The position numbers were made by a program, and so were the translations under genes. Below are positions 1-8,580 of a stretch of DNA of 61,313 nt, in pieces; the stretch's first letter is position 1; each line of letters starts with the position of its first letter. The notes under the pieces are model-generated. The model ran no database searches. It was not told the DNA's origin and saw only the letters and a program-made list of their open reading frames with translations. The DNA is taken from positions 1 through 61,313 of the forward strand of contig NZ_JACMOM010000291.1 of assembly GCF_014378035.1 (NCBI RefSeq), read 5' to 3'. Source of the DNA: Aeromicrobium sp. (lineage in GTDB: Bacteria > Actinomycetota > Actinomycetes > Propionibacteriales > Nocardioidaceae).

Positions 1-1306
1 AGCCCATCACGTCGTACGCACCGCCGTAGGCCTTGCGGGTGATCACGGTGACGAGCGGGACGGTGGCCTCGGCGTAGGCGTAGATCAGCTTCGCGCCGCG
101 GCGGATGATGCCGTTCCACTCCTGGTCGGTGCCCGGCAGGAAGCCCGGCACGTCGACGAAGGTGAGCACCGGGATGTTGAAGGCGTCGCAGGTGCGCACG
201 AAGCGCGCGGCCTTCTCGGCGGCGTCGATGTCGAGGCAGCCGGCGAACTGCATCGGCTGGTTGGCCACGACGCCGACCGGACGCCCCTCGACCCGGCCGT
301 AGCCGATGATCACGTTGGGGGCGAAGAGCTCCATGACCTCGACGAACTCGCCGGGCTCGTCGCCATCAGGGTCGAGGACCGCGGTGATGACGTCGTGCAT
401 GTCGTAGGGCTGGTTCGGCGAGTCCGGAATGATCGTGTCGAGGCTGCGGTCGAGCTCGGAGATCTCCATGTCGGCACTGCCACCGTTGGGGGAGTCATGG
501 ACGACGCCCTCGTCGAGGTTGTTCTGCGGCAGGTAGGACAGCAGCGCCTTCACGTAGTCGACCGCGTCGTCCTCGTCGGTGGCCAGGTAGTGGGCGTTGC
601 CCGACTTGGTGTTGTGGGTGCGCGCGCCGCCGAGGTCCTCCATCGAGACGTCCTCGCCGGTGACTGTCTTGATGACGTCGGGGCCGGTGATGAACATCGC
701 CGAGGTCTGGTCGACCATGATCGTGAAGTCGGTGACGGCGGGGGAGTAGACGTGACCGCCGGCGTTGGTTCCCATGATCAGCGAGATCTGTGGGATGACG
801 CCCGAGGCGTGCACGTTGCGCTTGAAGATCTCGCCGTAGAGCCCCAGAGAGACGACACCCTCCTGGATGCGTGCGCCCGCCCCCTCGTTGATGCCGATGA
901 TGGGGCACCCGGACTTGAGAGCGAGGTCCATGACCTTGGTGATCTTTTCGCCGTAGACCTGGCCGAGGCTGCCGCCGAAGATGCTGAAGTCCTGGCTGAA
1001 CACGCAGACCTGACGGCCGTCCATCGTGCCGTAGCCGGTGATGACGCCGTCGCCGAGCGGGCGGTTCTTGTCCAGCCCGAAAGCCGTGCTGCGGTGGCGT
1101 GCGAGGGCGTCGAGCTCGACGAACGACCCCTCGTCGAGCAGCTGCTCGACCCGCTCACGGGCGCTCTGGCGGCCCTTCGCGTGCTGCTTCTCGGCAGCCC
1201 GGCCGGCAACATCGACGAGGACCTCGCTCTGCCGGCGCCTGAAGTCGTCCAGCTTGCCGGCGGTGGTGTGGAGCTCGGGGTGGGCTTCGATCTGCTCTTC
1301 AGTCAC
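1..1306 (-). CDS. Acyl-CoA carboxylase beta (carboxyltransferase) subunit, partial
   Basis: Carboxyltransferase subunit of a biotin-dependent acyl-CoA carboxylase, most like propionyl-CoA carboxylase beta. It moves the carboxyl group from carboxybiotin to an acyl-CoA in the cytoplasm. About 435 N-terminal residues are visible and the C-terminus runs off the left edge. I chose the GTG at 1304-1306, which opens [20 protein letters not shown]. Crotonase-fold segments typical of the family are clear: [33 protein letters not shown] and [12 protein letters not shown]. The gene is divergent from birA, whose product loads biotin on the partner alpha subunit, so the pairing makes functional sense. The same arrangement is known around accD5 in mycobacteria (from memory). 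The exact acyl-CoA preference cannot be read from this fragment. Confidence 0.93.
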   Translation of the reverse strand, partial: MTEEQIEAHPELHTTAGKLDDFRRRQSEVLVDVAGRAAEKQHAKGRQSARERVEQLLDEGSFVELDALARHRSTAFGLDKNRPLGDGVITGYGTMDGRQVCVFSQDFSIFGGSLGQVYGEKITKVMDLALKSGCPIIGINEGAGARIQEGVVSLGLYGEIFKRNVHASGVIPQISLIMGTNAGGHVYSPAVTDFTIMVDQTSAMFITGPDVIKTVTGEDVSMEDLGGARTHNTKSGNAHYLATDEDDAVDYVKALLSYLPQNNLDEGVVHDSPNGGSADMEISELDRSLDTIIPDSPNQPYDMHDVITAVLDPDGDEPGEFVEVMELFAPNVIIGYGRVEGRPVGVVANQPMQFAGCLDIDAAEKAARFVRTCDAFNIPVLTFVDVPGFLPGTDQEWNGIIRRGAKLIYAYAEATVPLVTVITRKAYGGAYDVMG

Positions 1307-1357
1307 GGGGGTCAGCGTAACGATTGGTGGTGCGGACCGGTATGTGAGGCTGTTCCC

Positions 1358-2167
1358 ATGCCTTATCGCGACCTGGATCGTCCGCCGCTCGACGCCTCGG
1401 TGCTGCGGGCGGCGCTGGTCGGTCCGGGCCGGTTCTGGGCAGACGTGGTCGTCACGGCCCAGACCGGCAGCACCAACGCCGACGTCGCCGCCGCGGCGCG
1501 GGCCGGGGCGCCCGAGGGCACCGTGCACACCACTGATCTGCAGACCGCCGGCCGCGGTCGGCTCGACAGGTCATGGCAGTCGCCTGCGGGGTCCGGGGTC
1601 ATCGTCTCGGTGCTGCTGCGACCCGATTCGGTGCCGGCGGGCCGTTGGGTGTGGCTCCCGCTGCTCGTCGGACTCGCGGTCGACGCGACGGTGCGTGGAT
1701 GCGGGGTCGAGTCGGGGCTGAAGTGGCCCAACGACGTCATGGTCGACGGTCGCAAGCTCGCGGGCATCCTGCTGGAGCGCATCGACACTCCCACCGGCTC
1801 CGCCGCCATCATCGGGGTGGGTCTCAATGTCACGCTTCGCCGCGACGAGCTGCCGGTCGACACCGCGACGTCGCTTGAGCTCGAGGGCGCGTCCGAGACC
1901 GACCGAACCATCGTGCTGCGGTCGTTCCTGCGCAACCTCGAAGCGTTGTACCGGGCCTGGTCCGCTGCCGAGGGCGACCCGACGTCAGGCATCCGAGAGT
2001 CGTACGTCCGCAGGTGCCTGACGATCGGTACCAGGGTCAGCGTCAGCCTCCCGGACGGTGGCGCGCTCGATGGCATGGCCACCGGCATCGACGACGCCGG
2101 GCGCCTGCTGGTCGGCGGAACGGCTGTCAGCGCCGGTGACATCACCCATGTCCGCTCCGCGACGTGA
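1358..2167 (+). CDS. birA: Biotin--[acetyl-CoA-carboxylase] ligase
   Basis: Activates biotin with ATP and attaches it to the lysine of biotin carboxyl carrier domains. The 269-residue protein starts at the ATG at 1358 ([12 protein letters not shown]). The reading frame stays open far upstream, but that part only mirrors the carboxylase gene on the other strand. Family motifs are present: QTGSTNADV near residue 32, [11 protein letters not shown] near 58-68 (the biotinyl-adenylate loop), and [21 protein letters not shown] near 120-140. There is no N-terminal helix-turn-helix, so this is a monofunctional class I ligase and not a biotin-operon repressor. It lies head-to-head with the carboxylase beta gene across about 50 bp. 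Confidence 0.95.
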   Translation: MPYRDLDRPPLDASVLRAALVGPGRFWADVVVTAQTGSTNADVAAAARAGAPEGTVHTTDLQTAGRGRLDRSWQSPAGSGVIVSVLLRPDSVPAGRWVWLPLLVGLAVDATVRGCGVESGLKWPNDVMVDGRKLAGILLERIDTPTGSAAIIGVGLNVTLRRDELPVDTATSLELEGASETDRTIVLRSFLRNLEALYRAWSAAEGDPTSGIRESYVRRCLTIGTRVSVSLPDGGALDGMATGIDDAGRLLVGGTAVSAGDITHVRSAT

Positions 2168-2180
2168 CAACATTCGGTAC

Positions 2181-2693
2181 ATGAGCCTTCCACGCAAGCT
2201 GATGATCGACGGTGAACAGACCGTCGCGACGACCCGCACGCACGTCAAGGTGCTGCTCATCCCGTTCCTGATCCTGCTCGTCGTCGCGGGTGTCGGTGGG
2301 TTCCTGGCAGCGAAGGCCGGCGACTCGGGCAGCGGCTACGTCAGGTGGGCGATCCTCGCGATCGGCCTCGTGCTGATCGTCGTCGGCTCGATCGTGCCGT
2401 TCGCCACGTGGCTCGCCTGGACCTACACCCTCACCAACAAGCGGATCGTCGAGCAGAAGGGCCTCCTGACCCGCACCGGACGGGTCATCCCGTTGAGTCG
2501 TATCAATGATGTTGCTTTCGAGAAGAACCTCAACGACCGCATCCTCGGATGCGGGACGCTGATCATCCACGACGCCAGTGAGCAGGCCGGGCTCGAGCTC
2601 AGGGACATCCCACACATCGAGGCCTTCCACCGCACCGTCACCAATCTCGTGTTCGAGATGCATGACAAGACGGCACGTGATGAATCGGTCTGA
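2181..2693 (+). CDS. PH-domain (bPH2/YdbS-like) membrane protein
   Basis: Membrane protein of 170 residues with a bacterial pleckstrin-homology domain of the YdbS type. Two hydrophobic segments lie at about residues 27-46 and 55-80. They are followed by a bPH2 signature, YTLTNKRIVEQKGLLTRTG, and then IPLSRINDVAFEKNLNDRIL. The molecular function of such proteins is not established; they are usually placed with envelope or membrane-stress functions. The ATG at 2181 lies 14 bp after the birA stop and the end overlaps the cyclase gene by 14 nt, so birA, this gene and the cyclase are probably co-transcribed. Confidence 0.85.
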   Translation: MSLPRKLMIDGEQTVATTRTHVKVLLIPFLILLVVAGVGGFLAAKAGDSGSGYVRWAILAIGLVLIVVGSIVPFATWLAWTYTLTNKRIVEQKGLLTRTGRVIPLSRINDVAFEKNLNDRILGCGTLIIHDASEQAGLELRDIPHIEAFHRTVTNLVFEMHDKTARDESV

Positions 2694-3669
2694 GTTGCGC
2701 GACCACCTGGCCCGCCAGATCCTCGGCAGTGACCTCACGCTCACCAGCAGCGAAGTCGTCGCTCGAGGCGGGCTGAGCCTCGAGGAGGGCCAACGACTCT
2801 GGCGGGCGCTGGGTTTCCCCGACACCGGCGACGCGGTGGCGTACGGAGAGTCAGACGTCGCAGCGGTGGCGTCGGTCGTCGCGGCGATCGACGTCGGCGT
2901 CCTCGACGAGCAGACGGTCTTCCGCATGACCCGGGCACTCGGAAACACCATGTCGAGGCTCGCCGACTGGCAGGTCTCGACTCTCGTCGAGCAGGTCGAG
3001 CACGACGTCGAGGGAGGCAAGTCCGGCAGCCGGCTCGAGGCGGCGCTGGACCTCGCCCAGAACGCAGCCCCCGGCTTCGAGCAGCTGATGATCTACTCGT
3101 GGCGTCGTCACCTCGCCGCCGCCGCGGCCCGTATCGAGGCCCTCGGTGCGGCCGATGAAGAACTCCTCTCCACGATCATGACGGTGGGTTTCGCCGACCT
3201 CACACGCTTCACCTCGCTGTCCAACGACCTCGACGACAGCAGTCTCGGTGCGCTCGTCGAGAACTTCGAGACCCGTTGCGCCGACATCGTCACGGCGCAC
3301 GGCGGGCGGGTCATCAAGACCATGGGCGACGCCGTGCTGTTCGTGTGCAACGACCCCGCCGAGGGCACACGGACATCGCTCGACCTCGTCAACCAGATCG
3401 CCTTGCGCGATGACCTTCCTGACATCCGGGTCGGCCTGGCAACCGGATCGGTCATCAGCCGGCTCGGTGACGTGTTCGGGCCGCCGGTCAACCTCGCGGC
3501 GCGGCTCTCCCACGTTGCCCGCAGCAACCGGGTGCTGATCGATGCCGCCACGGCGTCGACCCTCGATGATGAGTTCGACCTCCGCACCTTGCCGCCGCGG
3601 CCCCTGCGCGGTTTCGGCAACCTCTCGCCGATCACGGTGAGTGAACGCCGCGCGTTCCGGTCCAGATAG
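2680..3669 (+). CDS. Class III adenylate/guanylate cyclase
   Basis: Cytosolic nucleotide cyclase of 329 residues, expected to make cAMP from ATP. The C-terminal catalytic domain begins near residue 166. It carries the two metal-binding aspartates (in FADLTRF and in KTMGDAVLF), and GPPVNLAARLSHVARSNRVL with the conserved Asn/Arg of the transition-state site. The N-terminal 160 residues are helical, with no membrane segment. They resemble the regulatory half of soluble mycobacterial cyclases such as Rv1264 (from memory; a pH-responsive enzyme). The ATG at 2680 overlaps the preceding gene by 14 nt and a GTG lies one codon upstream. purK follows only 9 bp later but seems to have its own promoter. 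Confidence 0.88.
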   Translation: MNRSELRDHLARQILGSDLTLTSSEVVARGGLSLEEGQRLWRALGFPDTGDAVAYGESDVAAVASVVAAIDVGVLDEQTVFRMTRALGNTMSRLADWQVSTLVEQVEHDVEGGKSGSRLEAALDLAQNAAPGFEQLMIYSWRRHLAAAAARIEALGAADEELLSTIMTVGFADLTRFTSLSNDLDDSSLGALVENFETRCADIVTAHGGRVIKTMGDAVLFVCNDPAEGTRTSLDLVNQIALRDDLPDIRVGLATGSVISRLGDVFGPPVNLAARLSHVARSNRVLIDAATASTLDDEFDLRTLPPRPLRGFGNLSPITVSERRAFRSR

Positions 3670-3672
3670 GCT
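3667..3672 (+). promoter_or_regulatory. Probable -10 box for leaderless purK
   Basis: TAGGCT fits the actinobacterial -10 pattern TAnnnT and ends exactly 6 nt before the purK GTG start. Transcription would then begin at or beside the start codon, giving a leaderless mRNA. The box overlaps the stop codon of the cyclase gene. Confidence 0.5.
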
Positions 3673-3678
3673 GAGGGG

Positions 3679-4806
3679 GTGCCCTCACCACAGCTCGCGG
3701 TCATCGGCGGAGGCCAGCTGGCCCGCATGATGCAGCAGGCCGCGATCGGCCTTGGCATCCACATCCGTCTGCTGGCCGAGGCGCCTGACGTCTCTGCCGC
3801 ACAGGTGGTCCCCGACCACGTCGTGGGCGACTACACGAACCTCGACACCCTGCGGTCGGTCGTCGCGGAGGCGCCGGTGGTGACGTTCGACCACGAGCAC
3901 GTCCCGCCAGAGCATCTGCGCGCGCTGCAGGCCGAGGGGCACGCGTGCCGCCCCGGCCCGCACGCGCTGCTCTTCGCCCAGGACAAGGCTGCGATGCGTC
4001 AACGACTCGGAGCGCTGGGGGTGCCCTGCCCGCGCAACGCCGCGATCAGCACCAGGGCCGACCTCGACCAGTTCGGCTACCCCGCGGTCGTGAAGACGAC
4101 CCGCGGCGGCTACGACGGCAAGGGTGTGTGGGTCGTGCACACGGCAGCTGATGCTGACGAGGCGTTCGCATCGGGACGGGTGCTGCTCGCCGAGGAGCTC
4201 GTCGACTTCCGCCGTGAGCTGTCGGCCCTCGTCGTGAGGTCGCCGTCCGGGGAGATGGCCAGCTACCCCGTCGTCGAGTCGCGCCAGGCCAACGGCGTGT
4301 GCGCCGAGGTCGTCGCCCCGGCCCCGGGACTCGACCCGACGCTCGACGCCGCGGCACGGGGCATCGCCGAACGCCTTGCCGCCGAGCTCGATGTCACCGG
4401 CATCTTGGCGGTCGAGCTGTTCGAGACCGCCGACGGTCGCCTTCTGGTCAATGAGCTCGCGATGCGTCCGCACAACACGGGTCACTGGACGATCGACGGT
4501 GCCCGCACGAGCCAGTTCGAGAATCATCTGCGGGCCGTGCTCGACCTGCCCCTCGGCCCGACAGGTGCTCGCGCGCCCTGGTCGGTCATGGTCAACATCC
4601 TGGGCGGTTCCGTGGCGGACCTCGAGGCCCAGCGCGCGTCGGTGCTCGCGGTCGAGCCCGACATCAAGATCCACCTCTACGGCAAGCCGGTGAAGGCTGG
4701 ACGCAAGGTCGGCCACGTCACGGCCTACGGCGACGATCTCGACATCGTCACAGCGCGGGCCAGACGTGCCGCGGCGATGTTCACCGACGGTGCCCCGCAG
4801 TCTTGA
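3679..4806 (+). CDS. purK: N5-carboxyaminoimidazole ribonucleotide synthase
   Basis: ATP-grasp enzyme of purine synthesis that joins bicarbonate to AIR, giving N5-CAIR, the substrate of PurE. The protein has 375 residues from a GTG start and opens MPSPQLAVIGGGQLARMM, the glycine-rich N-terminal motif of PurK. The ATP-grasp core includes KTTRGGYDGKGVWVV near residues 135-150 and the metal-binding NELAMRPHNTGHWTIDGA near 260. purE follows about 100 bp downstream on the same strand. The purK-purE pair beside birA and an acyl-CoA carboxylase gene is a widespread actinobacterial arrangement. Confidence 0.97.
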   Translation: MPSPQLAVIGGGQLARMMQQAAIGLGIHIRLLAEAPDVSAAQVVPDHVVGDYTNLDTLRSVVAEAPVVTFDHEHVPPEHLRALQAEGHACRPGPHALLFAQDKAAMRQRLGALGVPCPRNAAISTRADLDQFGYPAVVKTTRGGYDGKGVWVVHTAADADEAFASGRVLLAEELVDFRRELSALVVRSPSGEMASYPVVESRQANGVCAEVVAPAPGLDPTLDAAARGIAERLAAELDVTGILAVELFETADGRLLVNELAMRPHNTGHWTIDGARTSQFENHLRAVLDLPLGPTGARAPWSVMVNILGGSVADLEAQRASVLAVEPDIKIHLYGKPVKAGRKVGHVTAYGDDLDIVTARARRAAAMFTDGAPQS

Positions 4807-4905
4807 GCCGTCGGTGCCGATGTTCGCTCTCGGCGTCGTCGGGCCGGGCAGGTTCGGGCTGCTGCGCCGATAGTCTGAACGGCACCCACGGAACAGGAGC
4901 GCCTC

Positions 4906-5424
4906 ATGACAGATCTTCCCCGCGTCGGCATCATCATGGGATCAGACTCGGACTGGCCCACCATGCAAGAGGCAGCGACGGCCCTCGCAGAGTTCGACAT
5001 CGCCTACGAGGCTGACGTCGTCTCTGCGCATCGCATGCCAGAGGAGATGCTGGCCTACGGGCGCGATGCGCATGCCCGCGGCATCGAGGTCATCATCGCG
5101 GGCGCGGGCGGTGCCGCGCACCTGCCGGGCATGATCGCCGCGGTCACACCCCTGCCGGTCATCGGCGTGCCGGTCGCGCCCAAGCACCCCGACGGCATCG
5201 ACTCGTTGCTCTCGATCGTCCAGATGCCGGCCGGCGTGCCGGTGGCGACGGTGTCGATCGGCAACGCCCGGAACGCCGGTCTGCTGGCCGTGCGCATCCT
5301 CGCCGCCGGCGATGCCGACCTGACCGCCCGCATGCTGACGTTCCAGAAGGATCTTGCCGACACCGCTCGGGCCAAGGGCGAGAAGGTCCGCAACCCCACC
5401 GGCAAGGGTCTCGGGTTCCGCTAG
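4906..5424 (+). CDS. purE: N5-carboxyaminoimidazole ribonucleotide mutase
   Basis: Class I PurE of 172 residues; it converts N5-CAIR to CAIR in the purine pathway. The N-terminal [12 protein letters not shown] loop and [11 protein letters not shown] hold the substrate-binding and catalytic residues (Ser, Asp, His). [16 protein letters not shown] and IGVPVAPKH are also classic. The upstream gap holds TAGTCT about 30 bp before the ATG, a likely -10 box, and a CAGGAG ribosome-binding site. The TAG stop is nested in a CTAG shared with the convergent gene on the other strand, so the two coding regions overlap by 4 bp. Confidence 0.97.
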   Translation: MTDLPRVGIIMGSDSDWPTMQEAATALAEFDIAYEADVVSAHRMPEEMLAYGRDAHARGIEVIIAGAGGAAHLPGMIAAVTPLPVIGVPVAPKHPDGIDSLLSIVQMPAGVPVATVSIGNARNAGLLAVRILAAGDADLTARMLTFQKDLADTARAKGEKVRNPTGKGLGFR

Positions 5425-5927
5425 GCGCCTGTTGTCCGCGGCGACGGGTCAGTAGACCGCAGGAATGCCTTCGAGCAGTGAAAGAAGATCTGCGCGACCG
5501 CGACCTCGAGGATGATGGCGGGGCGGTGCCCCTTGACGACCATCTGATCGGCGTAGGGCGCATCGGCCAGCAGGGTTGCGCGCCCGTTGACGCGCAAGGT
5601 GTCGCCGCGTCCGGGAATGAGGAAGATGAGCCCGACGTGGGGGTTCTTCAGGATGTTGGCAAACCCGTCGGCCCTGCGGTTGACCGGTCGTTCAGGGATG
5701 GCGACCGTCGTGTCGTCGACGACGACAGCGAAGCCGGACGGGTCGCCCTTCGGCGAGACGTCGCAGCGGCCGTCGGCGTCGGACGTCGCGACCATGCAGA
5801 ACGGGGAGGCAGCGATCCAGTCGCGGTGCTCGGACGTGAACATCCGGCGGTCCTTGTCGAGGACCCGTTGGATCGGGGTGCCGAGCAGCTCGCGCAACGC
5901 GGCGTCAGTCGTGATCTCGATGTGCAT
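5421..5927 (-). CDS. Pyridoxamine 5'-phosphate oxidase-fold protein
   Basis: Predicted FMN- or F420-binding split-barrel protein of 168 residues. [20 protein letters not shown] near 43-62, then [20 protein letters not shown] and [23 protein letters not shown], follow the pattern of the PNPOx-like family (the MSMEG_1061 type). The specific reaction is unknown; relatives reduce or bind flavin- and F420-linked substrates. It is convergent with purE and shares the CTAG that carries both stop codons. No operon partner is obvious. Confidence 0.8.
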   Translation of the reverse strand: MHIEITTDAALRELLGTPIQRVLDKDRRMFTSEHRDWIAASPFCMVATSDADGRCDVSPKGDPSGFAVVVDDTTVAIPERPVNRRADGFANILKNPHVGLIFLIPGRGDTLRVNGRATLLADAPYADQMVVKGHRPAIILEVAVAQIFFHCSKAFLRSTDPSPRTTGA

Positions 5928-5949
5928 GCCAGCAGGCTCCGCGCGATCG

Positions 5950-6546
5950 TCAGGCCTCCTGCACGTAGGAGCTCAGGGATGTGAGCGTCGGCTGCGCGGG
6001 CGACGAGGCGAAGCCGAAACGCACGGCGGGAGTCACCGGTGCGAGCTCGCCGAGCTCGTCACCCTCCCAAGTGGCACGAGCATCGCGGAGCTTGTGCACA
6101 TCGCGGGCGGCGTACCACTCAGTACGCCCGTTGCCGGCCGATCCGTAGGTCTGCACGCCCGGCATCAGCCGGCTCGCGACCGGGCTGCAGACTCGAGCCC
6201 ACGCGGCCGTGCGGCGCAGCGGCGGCGGCACGGCGCGCAGCAGCGGCGCAACCCAGAGCCTGCTGCCGGGGGTGAAACGCAGCTGCATCGATCGGGTGTG
6301 CACCGACCAGTGATCGCCTCGTTCGACCGACACGGGCTCGATGCGCACCTCGTCGAAGGAGTAGGTCGAGGCGACGTAGTCAGCGATCTCCTGGCGGGGC
6401 GCGAGCAGGATGCGGTGGTTGTCGGCGTCCTCGACCATGACGTCGGCGAAGGACCCGAACGGCGTGTCGTCCCAGATGCCCACCACGATCCGGGTGCCGG
6501 ACGTCGTACCGATTCCGGCGATGTGGCCGGTGAAGGTGCGGATCAT
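5950..6546 (-). CDS. Conserved hypothetical protein
   Basis: Protein of about 198 residues when started at the second in-frame ATG (6544-6546), giving MIRTFTGHIAGIGTTSGTRI. A start seven codons upstream is also possible. No domain is recognised with certainty. The sequence is soluble-looking, rich in beta-prone stretches (RIVVGIWDDTPFGSFADVMV) and conserved in style with actinobacterial genes of unknown function. It has no membrane segment or signal peptide. It lies 22 bp upstream of the PNPOx-fold gene on the same strand, so the two may be co-transcribed. Its start faces the acyl-CoA dehydrogenase promoter. Confidence 0.7.
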   Translation of the reverse strand: MIRTFTGHIAGIGTTSGTRIVVGIWDDTPFGSFADVMVEDADNHRILLAPRQEIADYVASTYSFDEVRIEPVSVERGDHWSVHTRSMQLRFTPGSRLWVAPLLRAVPPPLRRTAAWARVCSPVASRLMPGVQTYGSAGNGRTEWYAARDVHKLRDARATWEGDELGELAPVTPAVRFGFASSPAQPTLTSLSSYVQEA

Positions 6547-6603
6547 GTCTCCAGTGTGTCCGATCACACGAAAGATCTGGTGCGGGTATTTCGTGAGGAG
6601 GGA

Positions 6604-6609
6604 TAGAAT
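6604..6609 (+). promoter_or_regulatory. -10 box of the acyl-CoA dehydrogenase gene
   Basis: TAGAAT lies immediately before and touches the palindromic operator at 6609-6628. The transcription start expected about 7 nt further on would fall inside that palindrome. This is a layout for repression by a bound TetR-type dimer. Confidence 0.5.
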
Positions 6610-6628
6610 TAGTAGGTCGTCCTACTAA
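6609..6628. promoter_or_regulatory. Palindromic operator, probable TetR-family site
   Basis: TTAGTAGGTCGTCCTACTAA is a perfect inverted repeat with 8-bp arms and a 4-bp centre, ending 11 bp before the acyl-CoA dehydrogenase start codon. The same 11-bp run TAGTAGGTCGT recurs at 40711-40721 in front of the TetR-family gene at 40052-40699. That makes this regulator the best candidate to bind here (inference). Confidence 0.7.
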
Positions 6629-6639
6629 ATGGAGTCCTC

Positions 6640-7800
6640 ATGTCCGACATGTTCGTCCTGTCCGAAGAGCACCAAGCCATTCGTGAGGCCGTTCGCGCGG
6701 TTGCCGAAGCCAAGATTGCGCCGTTCGCCGCCGACGTCGACGAGCAAGCTCGCTACCCCAAGGAAGCTGCCGCGGCGCTTCTCGCCGCCGACTTCCACGC
6801 CCCGCACGTGCCCGAGATGTACGGGGGAGCGGGCGCCGATGCTCTTGCCACCGTGCTGGTCATCGAGGAGATCGCGCGCGTCTGCGTGTCGTCGTCCCTG
6901 ATCCCCGCCGTCAACAAGCTCGGCTCCCTGCCCGTCATGATCGGCGGCGACGAGCAGATCAAGAAGACCTACCTCTCGCGCCTGGCCGCAGGGGAGGGCT
7001 TCTCCTACTGCTTGTCCGAGCCCGACGCCGGCAGTGATGCGGCCAACCAGAAGACCAAGGCAGTCCGCGACGGCGACGACTGGGTGCTCAACGGCGTCAA
7101 GCGCTGGATCTCTAACGCCGGCGTCTCGGAGTTCTACACGGTCCTCGCAGTCACCGACCCCGACAAGCGCACCAAGGGCATCAGCGCCTTCGTCGTCGAG
7201 AAGTCCGACGAGGGCGTCTCGTTCGGCGCGCCGGAGAAGAAGCTGGGCATCAAGGGGTCGCCCACCCGCGAGGTCTACCTCGACAACGTCCGCATTCCGG
7301 GTGATCGCATCATCGGCAAGGAGGGCACGGGGTTCGCCACCGCCATGAATACCCTCGACCACACCCGGGTGACGATTGCCGCGCAGGCCGTCGGCGTCGC
7401 GCAGGGTGCTCTTGATTACGCCCTCGGCTACATGCAGGAGCGCAAGCAGTTCGGCAAGAAGATCGCCGACTTCCAGGGGCTGCAGTTCATGATCGCGGAC
7501 ATGGGCATGAAGGTCGAGGCGGCGAGGCAGCTGACGTACGCGGCCGCCGGCCGCTCGGAGCGCGGCGACAAGGACCTGACCTTCTTCGGCGCCGCGGCCA
7601 AGGCATTCGCGTCCGACACCGCGATGCAGGTCACGACCGACGCCGTGCAGCTGCTTGGCGGCTACGGTTTCACTCGCGACTACCCCGTCGAGCGCATGAT
7701 GCGCGACGCCAAGATCACCCAGATCTACGAGGGCACCAACCAGGTTCAGCGCGTCGTGATGGCCCGCCAGCTCCTCAACGGGGTCCAGAGCAAGCTCTGA
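6640..7800 (+). CDS. Acyl-CoA dehydrogenase (FadE25-like)
   Basis: FAD-dependent acyl-CoA dehydrogenase of 386 residues, catalysing alpha,beta-desaturation of acyl-CoA in beta-oxidation or branched-chain degradation. Family features include YCLSEPDAGSDAANQKTKA near 125-143, the WISNAGVSEFY region, and the C-terminal IYEGTNQVQRVVMARQLL with the usual catalytic Glu. The ATG at 6640 has GGAG 5 nt upstream. The gene stands alone behind a palindromic operator. Its position next to purK-purE matches fadE25 of mycobacteria (from memory). A second, less similar acyl-CoA dehydrogenase lies at 28911-30107. Confidence 0.95.
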   Translation: MSDMFVLSEEHQAIREAVRAVAEAKIAPFAADVDEQARYPKEAAAALLAADFHAPHVPEMYGGAGADALATVLVIEEIARVCVSSSLIPAVNKLGSLPVMIGGDEQIKKTYLSRLAAGEGFSYCLSEPDAGSDAANQKTKAVRDGDDWVLNGVKRWISNAGVSEFYTVLAVTDPDKRTKGISAFVVEKSDEGVSFGAPEKKLGIKGSPTREVYLDNVRIPGDRIIGKEGTGFATAMNTLDHTRVTIAAQAVGVAQGALDYALGYMQERKQFGKKIADFQGLQFMIADMGMKVEAARQLTYAAAGRSERGDKDLTFFGAAAKAFASDTAMQVTTDAVQLLGGYGFTRDYPVERMMRDAKITQIYEGTNQVQRVVMARQLLNGVQSKL

Positions 7801-7855
7801 CCGACCCACTCACCCAGGCCCGACGCCACGGGTGTGACGTGTCGGGAGTGGCGAA

Positions 7856-7861
7856 TAGGGT
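7856..7861 (+). promoter_or_regulatory. Probable -10 box, leaderless VOC gene
   Basis: TAGGGT ends exactly 6 nt before the ATG at 7868 and no Shine-Dalgarno sequence is present, which suggests a leaderless transcript. Confidence 0.45.
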
Positions 7862-7867
7862 CTCACC

Positions 7868-8545
7868 ATGCCTCTCGTGACGTTCAAGAATCTGTGCCTC
7901 GACGCCAACGATGTGGCCGCGGTACAAGGATTCTGGGCTGAGGTGCTCGGTTGGACGCTCGAAGAGCTCGCGGACGACGAGGCGGTACTGCGCGGCGACG
8001 GTCCGGGTGAGGAGTTCTGGATCAACTGCGTCCCGGAGGCGCGCACCGTCAAGCAGCGGGTGCACCTCGATTTCCGGGCCGCATCTCTGGAGGCGTTCGA
8101 GGGCCTCGAGCAGCTGTCGCGGGCCGGAGAGTTCGCCTGGACAGTGTTCGCCGACCCCGAGGGTGGCGAGCTCTGCGTGTTCACGTACGACGACCCTCCG
8201 TCCGTCCTGCTCAAGGCCGTCGGAATCGACGCCGTCGACCACGTGGCCATCTCCGGGTGGTGGGAGGGTCTTCTCGGTGGCGTCCTCAGCCACGACGATG
8301 ACGGCTATTCATCACTCAGCGACATCCCCGGTTCCACCCTCGAGTCTTTCGACTTCGTGCCGGTCCCGGAGCCCAAGACCGTCAAGAACCGCATCCACTG
8401 GGACGTCACGTTGACCGGCGACGCCACTGTCGATGATCTGGTCGCCGCTGGTGCCACGCTGCTCCGGCCGCCCGACGACGGGCAGCGCTGGACGGTCATG
8501 GCCGACCCCGAGGGCAACGAGTTCTGCGTCTTCCCCCGGACGTGA
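7868..8545 (+). CDS. Two-domain VOC (glyoxalase-like) protein
   Basis: Protein of 225 residues made of two tandem vicinal-oxygen-chelate repeats of the glyoxalase_6 type. Each ends in a similar strand: VFADPEGGELCVFT near residue 96-109 and VMADPEGNEFCVFPRT at the C-terminus. The shared phrase ARTVKQRVHLDF in repeat 1 and PKTVKNRIHWDV in repeat 2 shows the internal duplication. Such proteins often act in small-molecule resistance or as metal-dependent lyases, but the substrate is not predictable. The gene is monocistronic by spacing, between the acyl-CoA dehydrogenase and dapE. Confidence 0.85.
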   Translation: MPLVTFKNLCLDANDVAAVQGFWAEVLGWTLEELADDEAVLRGDGPGEEFWINCVPEARTVKQRVHLDFRAASLEAFEGLEQLSRAGEFAWTVFADPEGGELCVFTYDDPPSVLLKAVGIDAVDHVAISGWWEGLLGGVLSHDDDGYSSLSDIPGSTLESFDFVPVPEPKTVKNRIHWDVTLTGDATVDDLVAAGATLLRPPDDGQRWTVMADPEGNEFCVFPRT

Positions 8546-8580
8546 CCGCGGCGCCGCTCGTCGCGTGATGGAATGAAGCA

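Noticed and set aside
395-1357. Long open frame upstream of birA on the plus strand
   Set aside because: It lies opposite the carboxylase gene and has the Val/Asp/Gly bias of a high-GC shadow frame; the birA family starts at 1358.
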